DNA of 64,000 bases from Omphiscola glabra (GCA_964017045.1 OZ024806.1:4114992-4178991), one strand, 5' to 3'. Positions 46,301-56,215 are shown, numbered from the stretch's first letter. Numbers and translations: made by a program. Notes: a model not told the origin generated them from the letters alone.

Positions 46301-49300
46301 GATACGTCTAGTCCATTTTTTTAAAATTCCCTTAACTAATTGAAGAAAACAGCCGTCTATATCACGGTAACTCAAGGTAACGCAAGTACGACAAGTGAAC
46401 GTTTCTTGATAGATACGTCTAGTCCATTTTTAAAAAATTAAATGTCGGAATATGATTTTGTTTCCACCCTTTTAAGATAAATATCAAATCACCATTTTGA
46501 CATTTTTTGACAAAGTACAGTGTCATATCAGCACACAAAGAGTTATTTTCACAAAAAAACAAACAACTAAGTTGCCTGCCCTTTGAAGATATTTAAACGC
46601 ACAAAAAAATATGTATTTTATTTCTAAAGCCACATTCTTTCATTCCTTACATTTTTGTCAGTGGGGCTCTGATTAGGTTGCCTGTGTAGGGCGAGAAGTA
46701 GGTCATCCCTGGCCATCTCCAAGTCTGTCAAACTTTAGAAAAATACAAAAGGTTTAGTTTAACATCCCAGGCTTGATAGACAAATGATGCACCAACAGCT
46801 TTCAAGAAAGGTGGGTCAAAAAATGAAAGTATAAAAAATTATTTCATAGTCAACTAATAAAATAATAAAGTCTTAAAGTTCCAAATGTCGTTATGGAAGT
46901 GATGCTCTACAACATGTGATGGCCCTTGAAAATGTCTTATGTTTCAATTGTTCTAAAATGTCTTACGTTTCAATTATTCTAAAATGTCTTACGTTTCAAT
47001 TATTCTAAAATGTCTTACGTTTAAATTATTCTAAAATGTCTTACATTTCAATAATTCTAAAATGTCTTACGTTTCAATTATTCTAAAATGTCTTACGTTT
47101 AAATTATTCTAAAATGTCTTACGTTTAAATTATTCTAAAATGTCTTACGTTTCAATAATTCTAAAATGTCTTACGTTTCAATTATTCTAAAATGTCTTAC
47201 GTTTCAATTATTCTAAAATGTCTTACGTTTAAATTATTCTAAAATGTCTTACGTTTAAATTATTCTAAAATGTCTTACGTTTAAATTATTCTAAAATGTC
47301 TTACGTTTCAATTATTCTAAAATGTCTTACGTTTAAATTATTCTAAAATGTCTTACGTTTCAATAATTCTAAAATGTCTTACGTTTCAATTGTTCTAGCT
47401 TAAATTTTTTTGTTGCTTTTTTTCAGAATGTTTATCCATATGTTAAAAAAGAATATACAATGAAATCAACAGATACGATGTAATCAAACAAATTTTCTTT
47501 ATTAGGATTGATAAATGTAATCTTATCTTATAAAGAAACAAGAGACGGAACAAAAATAACCCTTACTTTTTGTGAGCCTGAAGGAGTTTTCCTTCATTAA
47601 TTAACTCTCTTGTCTTGACCACGCTCTCTGGTACGGTGAAGATGTGTTTCAAGTTCTCCTGGGCGGCTGACAACTGGGGAAATAGGAGAAATAATGCTAA
47701 CTGAGGGCATCTAAACCATTCCATTAATGCTGACACTAACAGACGGCATCTAAATCATTCCATTTATGCTAACTGATGGCATCTAAATCATCCCATTTAT
47801 GCTGACGCTGACAGCATCTAAATCATTCCATTTATGCTAACTGACGGCATCTAAATCATTCCATTTATGCTAACTGATGGCATCTAAATCATCCCATTTA
47901 TTCTTTTTCCCCTCCCGTGCTCTTACATCTTGTGATAGAATTTAATATAGAGATTGCCACTTTGTATAAAGAAACATTTAAAAATGCACGTTGGGTGGCC
48001 ATTTAAGAGTTGGATGAGTTTATAATAAATTTTGTTAACCTGGCAGAATTTGTTATTTTCTTCCTTGAGATCTTTTAATTTCTGATGCAGAGGCTCAATA
48101 ATTCTGTAGTTGTCTGCAATTTCATCCAGACTGGAAAGAAAATGTGTTTTAAATTTAATGATTATACAATACACAAAAGAAAATATACATACATTACTAC
48201 ATGCAATTATCTATTTTACAATAAACCCCCATTTAAAGAGAGTTACTCGATCTGTCAATTCCAATGTACCTTTGTTTGATTTGGTGGACATCTTGCAAAG
48301 CACTTTGCAGCTGATTCAGACCAGTCCTCACACCATCAAGCTGAGATTGGACAACAGTTTTCAACATTGCTTCAACTGATGCCTAAAAACATTATGGAAG
48401 GTACAACTCAACAGTTTTCAACATTGCTTCAACTGATGCCTAAAAACATTATGGAAGGTACAACTCAACAGTTTTCAACATTGCTTCAACTGATGCCTAA
48501 AAACATTATGGAAGGTACAACTCAAAAGTTTTCAACATTGCTTCAACTGATGCCTAAAAACTTTATGGAAGGTACAACTCAAAAGTTTTCAACATTGCTT
48601 CAACTGATGCCTAAAAACATTATGGAAGGTACAACTCAAAAGTTTTCAACATTGCTTCAACTGATGCCTAAAAACATTATGGAAGGTACAACTCAAAAGT
48701 TTTTAACATTGCTTCAACTGATGCCTAAAAACATCATGGAAGGTACAACTCAAAAGTTTTCAACATTGCTTCAACTGATGCCTAAAAACATCATGGAAGG
48801 TACAACTCAACAGTTTTCAACATTGCTTCAACTGATGCCTAAAAACATCATGGAAGGTACAACTCAAAAGTTTTCAATTCACCAAAATTTGGAAATGAAA
48901 CTAAAATTGTTGCTTGTCAATAAATTACATTTTATAACAAGCAAACTTCCTTCTTCTGACAAATTCACAATTAACAAACAACTGCAAGTTTACTGAACGA
49001 GCAGTTACATAGTGGAAAAACACTGCTCTGGGATATGCTTTCGTCAACATCAAGATGAAAATACCCAAGTTTTTTATTTACATTGTCACACTGGATAATG
49101 ACAAATTCACAAAACATTCCACAAAATCCACAATACACAGACACTAATACTACTCTCACTATTATTATTATTATTATTATTATAATTATTACAGTGGTCT
49201 TATATAAAGCGGTACCTCGGCCAAGGGCTGGGCTCATTGCGTGGCACATAAAAATACTAGCAAACATAATCATGACATTAAAAAATAACATACATTTATT

Positions 49301-50517
49301 ATTTTTAAAAAAAATCTGTATTAAAAAAAATGTACTTTCACTCCACCCACCCCAGAACTTTTACATGTCAAGCCATGGACGGCACCCAGTAGCATTGTTT
49401 ATCGGTCAGAGGGGGAAGGAATCAGACAGGATTGTAGAGTTTAAAGAGATGTGTTTTGAGTGCAGTTATGAAGGCCTGGATGGTCGGTATATTGTGGATG
49501 TGCAGTTAAAGAGAATTCCATTCTTTGTGGGCGCAGAAAGAGAAAGACTGTTCACTGTATGTTTTAGTGTGTGCCACTAAACTGACACAAACACTACTGT
49601 CACTACACTGACACTAATACTTCTCTCACTACACAGACACTAATACTTCACTTACTACACTGACTGCCACTGACAAACTAGGACTTGCACATTTCCCTAT
49701 ACAACTTCAGAACTCTCAATACAGCTAACTCAACCGATCAGAACGGGCCCTCACATAACTCAACCAATCACAGCTGGCCCTAAAAAATATACACTAACTC
49801 ATGGCCAACAACTATTCCATACACAAGCAATCAGGCTGATAAAGCCAGTTCATAACAATAACATGCACATTATTGCAAGACTGTTGATAAAATAATTATC
49901 AGATCTTAACATAAAAATTGATGAAGCAGCCACTAACTTTCTTTCGTGCAACTCTCCTTTTATACTGGTCCACTTTATCCAGCTGATCCGGTCTCTGTTA
50001 GGAAGATTTTCACATTGAATTAAACTGTTTGTTTTACTAATGAGACCTAGTAAAAACTAAACATATTAACAACACACCCAAAGAATAAACATTTTATAAG
50101 AAACTATTTAAAGGTCACCAAACGTTGGCTTAAGTCAAGCGTGAACTTCCCATCTACTAAAGTTACTTGACAAAACATGAACTCAAGTAATGCACATTTA
50201 AGAATCCCACGTTTTGCTACACCCCTTCCCCATGATACGTCACTGCACACTTAAATTGAGACGATTTTATTTTCCAAAAGAAAATATTACACGCCAATTG
50301 CTGTTTTTTTTGCAATATATAGAAAACTATATCATTTAGCGTAGTTATCGGGAATTATATTTTGCGCGGTATGGAACTCATTATTATTGAACCATACTTT
50401 CTTTCAAACAGTTAGAATTATTTGTAATATACTCTCAATACCAAATTTGCTGATTAGGAAGCAGCCAGAAATGGAAGCAGTCCATTAGGAAGCTGTCCAC
50501 GAGTCACACCAGAAGCG

Positions 50518-50552
<35 letters not shown>

Positions 50553-50910
50553 TCATACAAATACGTTTGGTTGATAACCTTTTAAAGAACAAATAAATAA
50601 TGCCAGCTCCACCTCTTCAATTCTTTTTTTCAGACAATACACCTTTATTGTTCATAATCTATAAGACTTACATGAGAAAGCTCACAAGGAGAACATGAAC
50701 TATAACTATGAATTACAAAAGAATTTTCATTTATATTTTGAATATTCCTATATAGCTTTATTTATTAAAAGTTAAAACCTGCAATAAACTGGCAACATGT
50801 TTGGCAGCTGCCAGCTTGGCTTCTACTTCCAAACGGCCAAGATCAAGCGGTGCAGGTGCTGGCCCCTGCGAGTGTTCAGGATCCTCATCATCGTCAATGC
50901 TTCCACTCAT
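28294..50910 (-). CDS. EXOC3: Exocyst complex component 3 (Sec6), complete 23-exon gene
   Basis: Sec6 subunit of the exocyst, which tethers secretory vesicles to the plasma membrane. Minus-strand exons: 50910-50779, 49994-49938, 48382-48270, 48130-48040, 47673-47567, 46732-46651, 44291-44143, 43834-43721, 43021-42916, 42236-42153, 41595-41522, 41119-41024, 40325-40259, 38162-38070, 37296-37203, 36788-36718, 35614-35448, 34730-34659, 33932-33780, 33090-32985, 31295-31212, 30160-30068, 28371-28294. They total 2283 nt, 760 residues, in line with roughly 750 for animal EXOC3. All phases join. Diagnostic pieces are [14 protein letters not shown] (45-58), [11 protein letters not shown] (~75), GFMPPGRPK (~257), MWLVRHLE (~296), FPPDY (~324), [19 protein letters not shown] and KYPDIR (~709). 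The start ATG at 50908-50910 opens a 44-codon acidic/Pro N-terminus. Introns 9 and 21 have GC donors. Many introns hold minisatellites, several spanning splice sites. Confidence 0.96.
28560..28690 (+). mobile_element. Possible tRNA-derived SINE head
   Basis: A box A-like TGGTAGCATGG is followed about 35 bases later by GGTTCAAATTG, a degenerate box B. The stretch between has tRNA-like spacing but no clear cloverleaf or 3' tail. It lies in EXOC3 intron 22. Confidence 0.4.
30630..31085 (+). mobile_element. 3' end of a non-LTR retrotransposon in EXOC3 intron 21
   Basis: Frame-broken plus-strand remnants read [41 protein letters not shown] and a terminal C2H2-like CPQCQRLF...H..TH, the typical C-terminus of Jockey/RTE-like LINE reverse transcriptases. 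It ends with GATGAACAACAACAACA. It is 5'-truncated and carries frameshifts and a stop, so it is inactive. It is opposite in sense to the host gene. Confidence 0.8.
31210..31211 (-). other. GC 5' splice site of EXOC3 intron 21
   Basis: The exon ends ATCATG and the intron starts GCAAGT. Joining to 30160 gives SLEIM then [10 protein letters not shown], which keeps the spacing of the conserved LE....KYPDIR region. No GT donor gives this join. Confidence 0.8.
31410..33010 (-). repeat. 55-bp minisatellite spanning an EXOC3 5' splice site
   Basis: About 29 near-identical copies, on the minus strand AGTTTCTAGCAATGTCACCA, AAACTGGTGGGCAAGTCTTT, CCAAATGTTACAGTT. The copy at the exon edge supplies the last ~24 coding bases of exon 20 and its donor CTG|GTGAGC. 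Most others have GTGGGC at this place; three or so retain GTGAGC. Confidence 0.96.
33315..33772. repeat. 42-bp minisatellite abutting the exon 19 donor
   Basis: About 11 copies of a unit like AACCTAACCAAAACCCAAGG, TGTATACCATATATTTTAAC, AG. It ends about 7 bases from the GTACGTG donor of EXOC3 exon 19 (intron 19). Confidence 0.92.
35060..35315. repeat. Short tandem repeats in EXOC3 intron 17
   Basis: GGGATAAGATGTTT repeats (about 35065-35110), followed by four ~43-bp copies of a unit with CACCTTGGACATCTCTGACC and ATCAACAGCAGA. Confidence 0.8.
35870..36405. repeat. 36-bp minisatellite, about 14.5 copies, almost perfect
   Basis: The unit is CTGTATCTGATCTACTGGAT plus CTATCAAATATCTTTG. Copies are essentially identical, implying recent expansion or ongoing homogenisation. 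It is in EXOC3 intron 16. The long frames on both strands follow from the 36-bp period and are not genes. Confidence 0.96.
37300..37440. repeat. 43-bp repeat, about 3 copies, beside exon 15 acceptor
   Basis: The unit is like AAACAAGTGTGGGAATAGTT, GTAGTGAAACTTGAACAGTA, GAC. It begins only a few bases from the acceptor of EXOC3 exon 15 (37296). Confidence 0.85.
37665..37845. repeat. 48-bp repeat, 4 copies
   Basis: The unit contains TTTATGACTGCCGTGATTGG and CTGTGCTTAGAGAGTATCAA. It is in EXOC3 intron 14. Confidence 0.9.
38166..39285. repeat. 34-bp minisatellite, about 33 copies, abutting exon 14 acceptor
   Basis: The unit is AGAACACAAGGCAATGTAGT plus TCTTGACCAGTATG. The array starts 4 bases beyond exon 14, so the exon's polypyrimidine tract and probable branch region consist of the terminal repeat copy. 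Variants (GTAGTTC, GCAGTTC, GTCATTG, GTCGTTC) alternate in higher-order order. Reading frames here are artefacts. Confidence 0.95.
39465..39835. repeat. 22-bp purine-rich minisatellite, about 17 copies
   Basis: The unit is GTAGAGAGGGAGGATGTGTG plus CC. It is in EXOC3 intron 13. Confidence 0.95.
39970..40140. repeat. 25-bp repeat, about 7 copies
   Basis: The unit is AAGAAGAGCAGACAGGTCCC plus ATGAC. It is in EXOC3 intron 13, about 120 bases upstream of the exon 13 donor. Confidence 0.9.
40390..40565. repeat. ACATTAACACATTAAA low-complexity repeat
   Basis: Alternating ACATTAAC and ACATTAAA units in EXOC3 intron 12, about 65 bases upstream of exon 13. Confidence 0.9.
41930..42085. repeat. 13-bp TTATTTTATCTTA repeat
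   Basis: About 12 copies in EXOC3 intron 10, ending some 65 bases from the exon 10 donor. Confidence 0.9.
42538..42810. mobile_element. Foldback/MITE element with ~65-bp inverted repeats
   Basis: The segment 42538-42602 (GAGAAATATTCACAGGGTAT, TTTGTGAGTAGCTCGTGAGG, TAAAACGG...) is repeated in inverted orientation at 42747-42810 with only about two mismatches, around a ~145-base centre. It lies in EXOC3 intron 9. No convincing target duplication was seen, so the superfamily is undetermined. Confidence 0.8.
42914..42915 (-). other. GC 5' splice site of EXOC3 intron 9
   Basis: The exon ends GTTGTCAAG and the intron starts GCAAGT, the standard GC-AG donor consensus. The join gives DDLKVVK then [11 protein letters not shown], preserving the spacing seen in animal EXOC3. 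Confidence 0.85.
43040..43375. repeat. 18/36-bp minisatellite beside exon 9 acceptor
   Basis: The unit is TTGTCCCATTTATTTAAGCT plus GTCATATTTATTTAAG. It begins about 20 bases from the acceptor of EXOC3 exon 9. Confidence 0.93.
44277..44712 (-). repeat. 43-bp minisatellite spanning EXOC3 exon 7 acceptor
   Basis: About 10 copies, on the minus strand TTTATCTCATTTTGTAGACC, CTGACTCATTATATCTTGCA, ATG. Each copy includes a usable-looking pyrimidine tract, TAG, and the first ~14 bases of exon 7 (ACTCTGACTCATTA in the exon itself). Confidence 0.95.
44815..46170. repeat. 33-bp minisatellite split by a LINE insertion
   Basis: The unit is AGACTTATTGTAAGACCAGT plus GACAACATAGGAT. About four degenerate copies lie left of the LINE (44815-44931) and about 13 near-identical copies lie right of it (45728-46170). 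It is in EXOC3 intron 6. Confidence 0.9.
44932..45727 (-). mobile_element. 5'-truncated LINE with (AAT)n tail
   Basis: The minus strand reads [34 protein letters not shown], then [17 protein letters not shown] and [20 protein letters not shown], the C-terminal end of a CR1/L2-type non-LTR reverse transcriptase. A frameshift separates the parts. It ends in CCCAGCCCTAGGCTGGGGTA and an (AAT)n tail. GATAT on both sides may be a short target duplication. It is in EXOC3 intron 6, in the same sense as the host gene. Confidence 0.85.
46207..46428. repeat. ~118-bp tandem duplication
   Basis: Two adjacent copies run from AAAATTCCCTTAACTAATTG through CACGGTAACTCAAGGTAACG to GATACGTCTAGTCCATTTTT, with one or two differences. 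It is in EXOC3 intron 6. Confidence 0.92.
46925..47395. repeat. 26-bp minisatellite, about 18 copies
   Basis: The unit is AAAATGTCTTACGTTTCAAT plus TATTCT, with TTTAAATTATT and TTTCAATAATT variants. It is in EXOC3 intron 5. Confidence 0.95.
47695..47905. repeat. ~33-bp repeat, about 6 copies
   Basis: The unit is GCTAACTGATGGCATCTAAA plus TCATTCCATTTAT. It is in EXOC3 intron 4, beginning about 25 bases from the exon 5 acceptor. Confidence 0.9.
48360..48880 (-). repeat. 57-bp minisatellite spanning EXOC3 exon 3 acceptor
   Basis: About 9 copies. On the minus strand each contains CCTTCCATAATGTTTTTAG, the exon 3 acceptor, then GCATCAGTTGAAGCAATGTT and GAAAACTGTT, the first ~30 coding bases of exon 3. 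The true exon edge is 48382. Confidence 0.96.
49132..49670 (-). mobile_element. Second copy of the (AAT)n-tailed LINE
   Basis: The minus strand at about 49570-49155 repeats the 3' part of the element at 44932-45727 (GGAATTCTCTTTAACTGCAC, CATCTCTTTAAACTCTA, GAGCCCAGCCCTTGGCCGAG) and ends in (AAT)n. It is more heavily truncated and decayed. Copies of CACTACACNGACACTAATAC flank it on both sides, suggesting insertion into another small array. It is in EXOC3 intron 2. Confidence 0.78.
50130..50400 (+). mobile_element. Dispersed element copy 3 (no internal array)
   Basis: Contains GTGAACTTCCCATCTACTAA, AGTTACTTGACAAAACATGA, then an AT-rich block and CATTTAGCGTAGTTATCGGG. Order and spacing match the copy at 61140. 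It is in EXOC3 intron 1. Confidence 0.68.
50519..50550. repeat. (TA)n microsatellite
   Basis: About 15 TA dinucleotides in EXOC3 intron 1. Confidence 0.95.
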
Positions 50911-53320
50911 TGTAATACCTGGTTTAATTAAGAAATGCCAATAACAATGTTTTTATTACCTGTTAATAATAGGTAGAGCCAGGCATAATATGCTACAATA
51001 GTTTCTATAAGTCTAATTTCTAGGATTGTCAAAATTGCTAATGTAGAGTGAAAATATACAGAGAAATGAATATCAAAATTGCAGCTAATGGATTATATAA
51101 CTCTCAAAAGCCTAACGGTATAGAAATTCTTATCAACCATTGCGTGACACTTGATGGTTTACCAAATATACAACAAGACGGCACCTCATGTTATTTTGTT
51201 TTTTAATAATAAAAAATAATAATAGACTACATGACAGGCTATAACCCTATAAATGGTAACTGAAATGAGTGAGCCAGTGTGCACAACACAACTGTGAGTG
51301 ACTCTATGACACTGACAGTGTGAGTGTGTTAAACAGTCATGTGTCAAGTCAACAAGGTCAAGGTAAAATAGTCACAGTATGAGTAATCACAATGGCTGTA
51401 AGTGACAAGTTACTCAAAATTTTTAAGTGGCCTTTAGGTAGTCTTTTACTTTAGCGTACTAATTTCAATGCGATTGAAAAAGATTTTTTTTTTTTCATAA
51501 ATAACTTTTTTTTTTTTTTTAAATTAACTTATTTATTTCATTATTTTAAGGATTTTATAAACCAAATATTGTCTTTATTTCACAAAATAAAAACTCTTTA
51601 CAAATGGTCCAAGTACAAGATAAAAAAAAAGTGCACTTTGTGACATTGTGGTTTAAAAGGAGAATCAGAAATAAACAATTTGGAAAAATATAACTAATTT
51701 AAAATATAAATAGTAAAAGGCCTACTTGTTTTGTTAACTATTATTTTGAAGTGTTTTAATGTAGTTCAATCTGGTAAATGTAGAAGTAGCTTTGTGACAT
51801 AAATGTCATTAGGTACTGCAGTAAAAAAATACAATATTTTTTTAAAGTTTTAAAATATTACAGCGAAATTCAAATAAATAAATGAAACCAGAATCAACTA
51901 TCTAGCCGAAGTACCTTTTCGAGATATGAATTTTTAAAATGCGAGTTCATTTGTAATTTTTCACCATGTGCATGGACTCCACCTACACATTTTCTAACCC
52001 GATTCGGCTGATCAATAACTCTTGTTTAAACGATATTGTTATACACCTTTTATTTTCTGTTCTATTTTCAAAATTAATTTTAACACTGTTAATTTATTAT
52101 GCAATTTTGAATAAAGTGTAGCTAATCTAACTAAGTAATAGTAATACGCATTATCAGTAAATTTAATAACTGCAATATGGATTTTCTGTTTACCAAGTCT
52201 AGTGTCCATTCATGTATAATATATATAGTCAATGTAGTAAGGCATCCCCCTAAAAATAATATTGGTTTGGGATTACTTATTTTGAACTTTCAACTTTTGC
52301 ACATGACTAATTCATGAAATCTTTCCTTAACCAATGATTTAAAAGCTTTTGCACAAAGCAATCTCTTATGAATGAACTATGAGAATAATACTATAAAAGT
52401 ATAGCACATTTATGTGAATGGTTTCCCATGAAAACGTTTTGCACTTGGCAAATTATGATTATTAATAATATGGACTCTACCAGGTTTCAAAACCTCAAAC
52501 TAAAATATTCTTATTTAAATGCATTCCGAGTTCACTCTAAAACATACATTGTACAAATATTTTGATGTAAATAATGGAAATAATTTAATATTTCTTAAGT
52601 CAACTATCAGCATTTTCAGCCATTAAAAAGGGTGTGTGTGGTCACATCAATGCAAAGTTGGGCAGAACAACCTATATATTAAACTGCTCAAGCTTAGAAC
52701 AATGGCGTCTCTGGTAAAACACAACGCACTATGAAAATTGGCACAGCAGTCAGAAAAATGCAAATTCTGCTTGTCCAATGCTACTGATAATCAATATATA
52801 CCGGAGAGGCATAATAAATTTAAATATAAAAAATGTCATATATTTAATTTCAACTTCATCTTAATGATGAATTTGCCTTATATTCACCAAGGATTTTCTC
52901 AAAGTGGACAGGCTGTAAAAAAAAGGAAACGATTATAATGTAGGCCAAGATGTCCTCCAAAGCAAAAGGCCGGAAAAGGAACACAATTGACGAGGGATAT
53001 AGTAATTCGTTTATGATTTAAATAACACCATCATCAAACAATTTAAATCTCGGATCTTCGTGAGCTGACACATATTTCCCATTTCCCAATGTTTTAATAG
53101 TCTCCCTTGCTTTATGGAAGTACCTACATTTAAATTTTAAAAACAGTTATTAATATTGATCACTCCTCATTGGCGCTAAAATAGGAGATAAGGGGCTATC
53201 CATAGATGATGCCACAAACATTTTGCATATTTTTTACCCCCCACCCCATCGTCACAAAAAGTTATATAAACCTTAAGATATTCACCTCCCATGAATTACT
53301 GCACCTGTGTCAGAAACATT
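50911..53320. other. Upstream region of EXOC3, no further gene
   Basis: AT-rich sequence. The EXOC3 promoter and 5' UTR should lie in the first few hundred bases, but I could not fix a start site. A ~50-base block at 52741-52795 recurs at 54683-54732. Confidence 0.4.
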
Positions 53321-53329
53321 TTACTAGAA

Positions 53330-53685
53330 CAATGGTTCTTAACCAGGGGTAAAAGTACCTCACCAGCCCTGAGGTGCAGAAGATCATACAATTGTATTTG
53401 CTGCCATTGCTAGTTGTTGCTGCTTCTTAAAAAAAATTATGTTTTTGGGTATTTTGATGAGGAGCAGTAAAAGTTTTTCTGGTGAATTTTGTTTGTGCAT
53501 TACTTGTATTGGTAATGAGTTACCTTGTTTATAAAAAGTTAATTAAAGAAATAAAACTATGATAATTAAATTATTAAATTATTTTCATATTTAAAACTTT
53601 ATTACAATATAATGTACATGGTTTGGGGGGTGTGTGTTTAAAATGGAGTGGGCCGGCAGTGCTGTAAAAAGGTTAAGAATCCCTG
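53330..53685. mobile_element. Second hAT-type MITE
   Basis: The termini are CAATGGTTCTTAACCAG and GGTTAAGAATCCCTG, imperfect inverted repeats. The 8 bases before the left end are TACTAGAA, identical to the target of the 20324 element; the right flank GTCTGGAG is diverged. It has no coding capacity. Confidence 0.65.
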
Positions 53686-53689
53686 GTCT

Positions 53690-55370
53690 GGAGCTTTTAC
53701 TATGATCACATCCCCCCCTCTCGGGTAAACTCCTTTTTTTGTTCCATTCCATGTCACATGAAAGTCCTAATTCTATGGCTCCCGTCTCCTCATTTTTACA
53801 TAAATTCTCTTGACTGTCATATTCACTACACCAATTTTATCCTCCTCCATGGCACCCTGTAACTTGATCAGATGCCATGTCTTGGACATCGCATGCATGT
53901 ACTGATTCTCTCAATGATCGTAGTTTAAAAATCAATTATAATTTTATAATTTATAATAATTTAAAAAATGACTGTGTTATTAAATTATGTGCAATACTTT
54001 ACTATAATATTTAACTTTTCATGTGATGTCACATTGCTTTAGCCTCCCCCCCTCACTCGTCCCAGAAATGTGATGCATATTCCCCCCCCCCCCCCCAAAA
54101 AAAAACACATTATTGGATGGCCCCTAATGGGCTTGATTTACTAAATAAATTAGTACTTGTACAACTATAAGTCATTAGTCTATTAGTCGGTATTAAATAA
54201 TTAATTTATTAAGACTAAGACTAATAAGAAGAGGGCTAAGCCATCCCAATAACTTAACTATAGTTAATTTATTAATATTATATTATTATCATTAGACTTA
54301 GTCAGTCAGTTAGTAATAGTGTGAATGTTGTAAGTGTGTGTGTGTGTCTTTTCCTCCAGCTAGTAAACTCAGTTAAAGTGGTATTGGGTTATTTGAGGGC
54401 ACTGAGGCTGAGTACTCTACTTCATTACTCAGCCACTTTGCCATCGTACTGATTAGCCATACACTTCATACAGTGTCTACTACTGAACTCCGACTACTAA
54501 ACTGCTACACATTATAGTTATTCAGTATTCAAATATTAATGAGACATGAATTAATGCTGATACTAATACTAATAGTGTGAACTAATAAGTAATTAATACT
54601 AAACTTAATTAAACTATACTAAATTAAATATGTGATTGATTGGATTGTCGGAAAATTATCGGTGAAGAAGCCGATGCACAGTACAGCAGTAAGAAAAATG
54701 CAAATTCTGCTTGTCCAATGCTACTGATAATCATTGAATTATTAATTCAATCTAGCATTCAATCAAACTATTGGAGATTAATTCCTAAAATGCTACTCAA
54801 AATACTTAAAATTTTATTTACCCTCATTGAATAGAAAATTGAGAAGGAAAGTATAAACAAAACTATTTAACGGAACTTCCGGGTGGGCGTAAAAAAATGT
54901 TGCTATTCCAACCAAAAATATATCTTTTATCCGTGCAATTTATTTGATCTCGAGAGTCTCGTCTCCGATTAAAGGAATTTTTTTTTAAAAAGTACCTTCA
55001 AAGAAAGGATTGAAAATGGCTTAGTGAAAAATTGTTATGTTTATTTGTTAGATTTTATTTACAAATAATAGTGTCATTAGATGAAAGGTCTCACTCTTGT
55101 CGAGAAAACTTTAACTTTACCGGGTACCGAGATATGAAATTATTTAAGCATCCATCAATATTTAGCACCATTCAAAGTCGAAAAAAAATTTTCGTTTCAG
55201 GAAATTGTTTTCATTCAAAAAAAAACACATACCACAAAAATAATACAAAAGGTAAACCTACGTAAAATATAGGTTGTATAGAATTAAATATAAAAAAATA
55301 TATATATAGACACTAGCTAGTCACAAACACCAAAATGTACGTTCATACAATAAAAATATTAAAAATGTAA
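53690..55370. other. Intergenic AT-rich stretch
   Basis: Poly-C and poly-A tracts near 54080, AT-rich TTAATAC-type low complexity at 54160-54620, and the second copy of a ~50-base block (54683-54732). No gene was recognised. Confidence 0.45.
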
Positions 55371-55374
55371 AGAC

Positions 55375-55645
55375 ATCATAAAGAAAAGATGGAGGTAGAT
55401 TGGGCATACTCTGAGAAAACCCCCAGATAGCACCACCAGACAATGTCTAACATGGAATCCACAGGGAAAAAGAAAGAGAGGAAGACCTAAGAATACATGG
55501 AGACGCGAGCTAGAGACAGACACGCAAAATATGGGATACACCTGGAAGCATTTGGAAAGGAAACCACAGGACCGAGATGAGTGGAAAATTCTTGTGGACG
55601 GCCTATGCCCCAGACGGGGTAAAAATGCATAAGAAGAAGAAGAAT
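55375..55645 (+). mobile_element. 3' end of an RTE-like LINE (5'-truncated)
   Basis: The plus strand reads GHTLRKPPDSTTRQCLTWNP, GKRKRGRPKNTWRRELE, TQNMGYTWKHLERKPQDRDE and WKILVDGLCPRRGKNA before TAA, the standard C-terminus of RTE/craniofacial-development-2-like reverse transcriptases. An in-frame TAG follows the first three residues. It ends in CATAAGAAGAAGAAGAA. Confidence 0.85.
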
Positions 55646-55894
55646 GCATTGTTTATTATTGAGTTTGATAATGATATATAACTTGATTAATGTTATTTTC
55701 ATTGTCCCGTCTTATCATATCGAGCTTGAACTTATCTTGTAACACTATTTCCTTGATATGATAACACAGTTCATGCACCTTTAAACTGTCACCATGACAA
55801 CTAAAACTAAGTATTTCTCTATAAACAAAGTTACAATGATTTTTTATTTAAATGTTATGGTTAATTTTTTTTTTTAATTTGTCTTATATAGGCT

Positions 55895-55960
55895 ATCATT
55901 ATGTTATCATTAGGCTATCATTATGTTATCATTAGGCTATCATTATGTTATCATTATGTA
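55895..55960. repeat. 22-bp repeat, 3-4 copies
   Basis: Copies of GGCTATCATTATGTTATCAT plus TA. Confidence 0.9.
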
Positions 55961-56215
55961 TTCTTAAAATGTCATTGTTATTAATTAATGAACAATTGGG
56001 TGGGTTTATGAGACAGTTTAGTATTCAAAATCGTTTAATATATAATTATAGGTAGTCCAAGGATTGACAATCATTATATTAAGTGAGGAGCCATTTTTAT
56101 AAAAAATACCCTCTAAGAATATATTATGATGGGAGCCACATTTCACTATACATTAATGTAACATTGCTCCACTACCCTCCCCACCACATTTAACAAAATA
56201 TATCAAAGTGATAAA

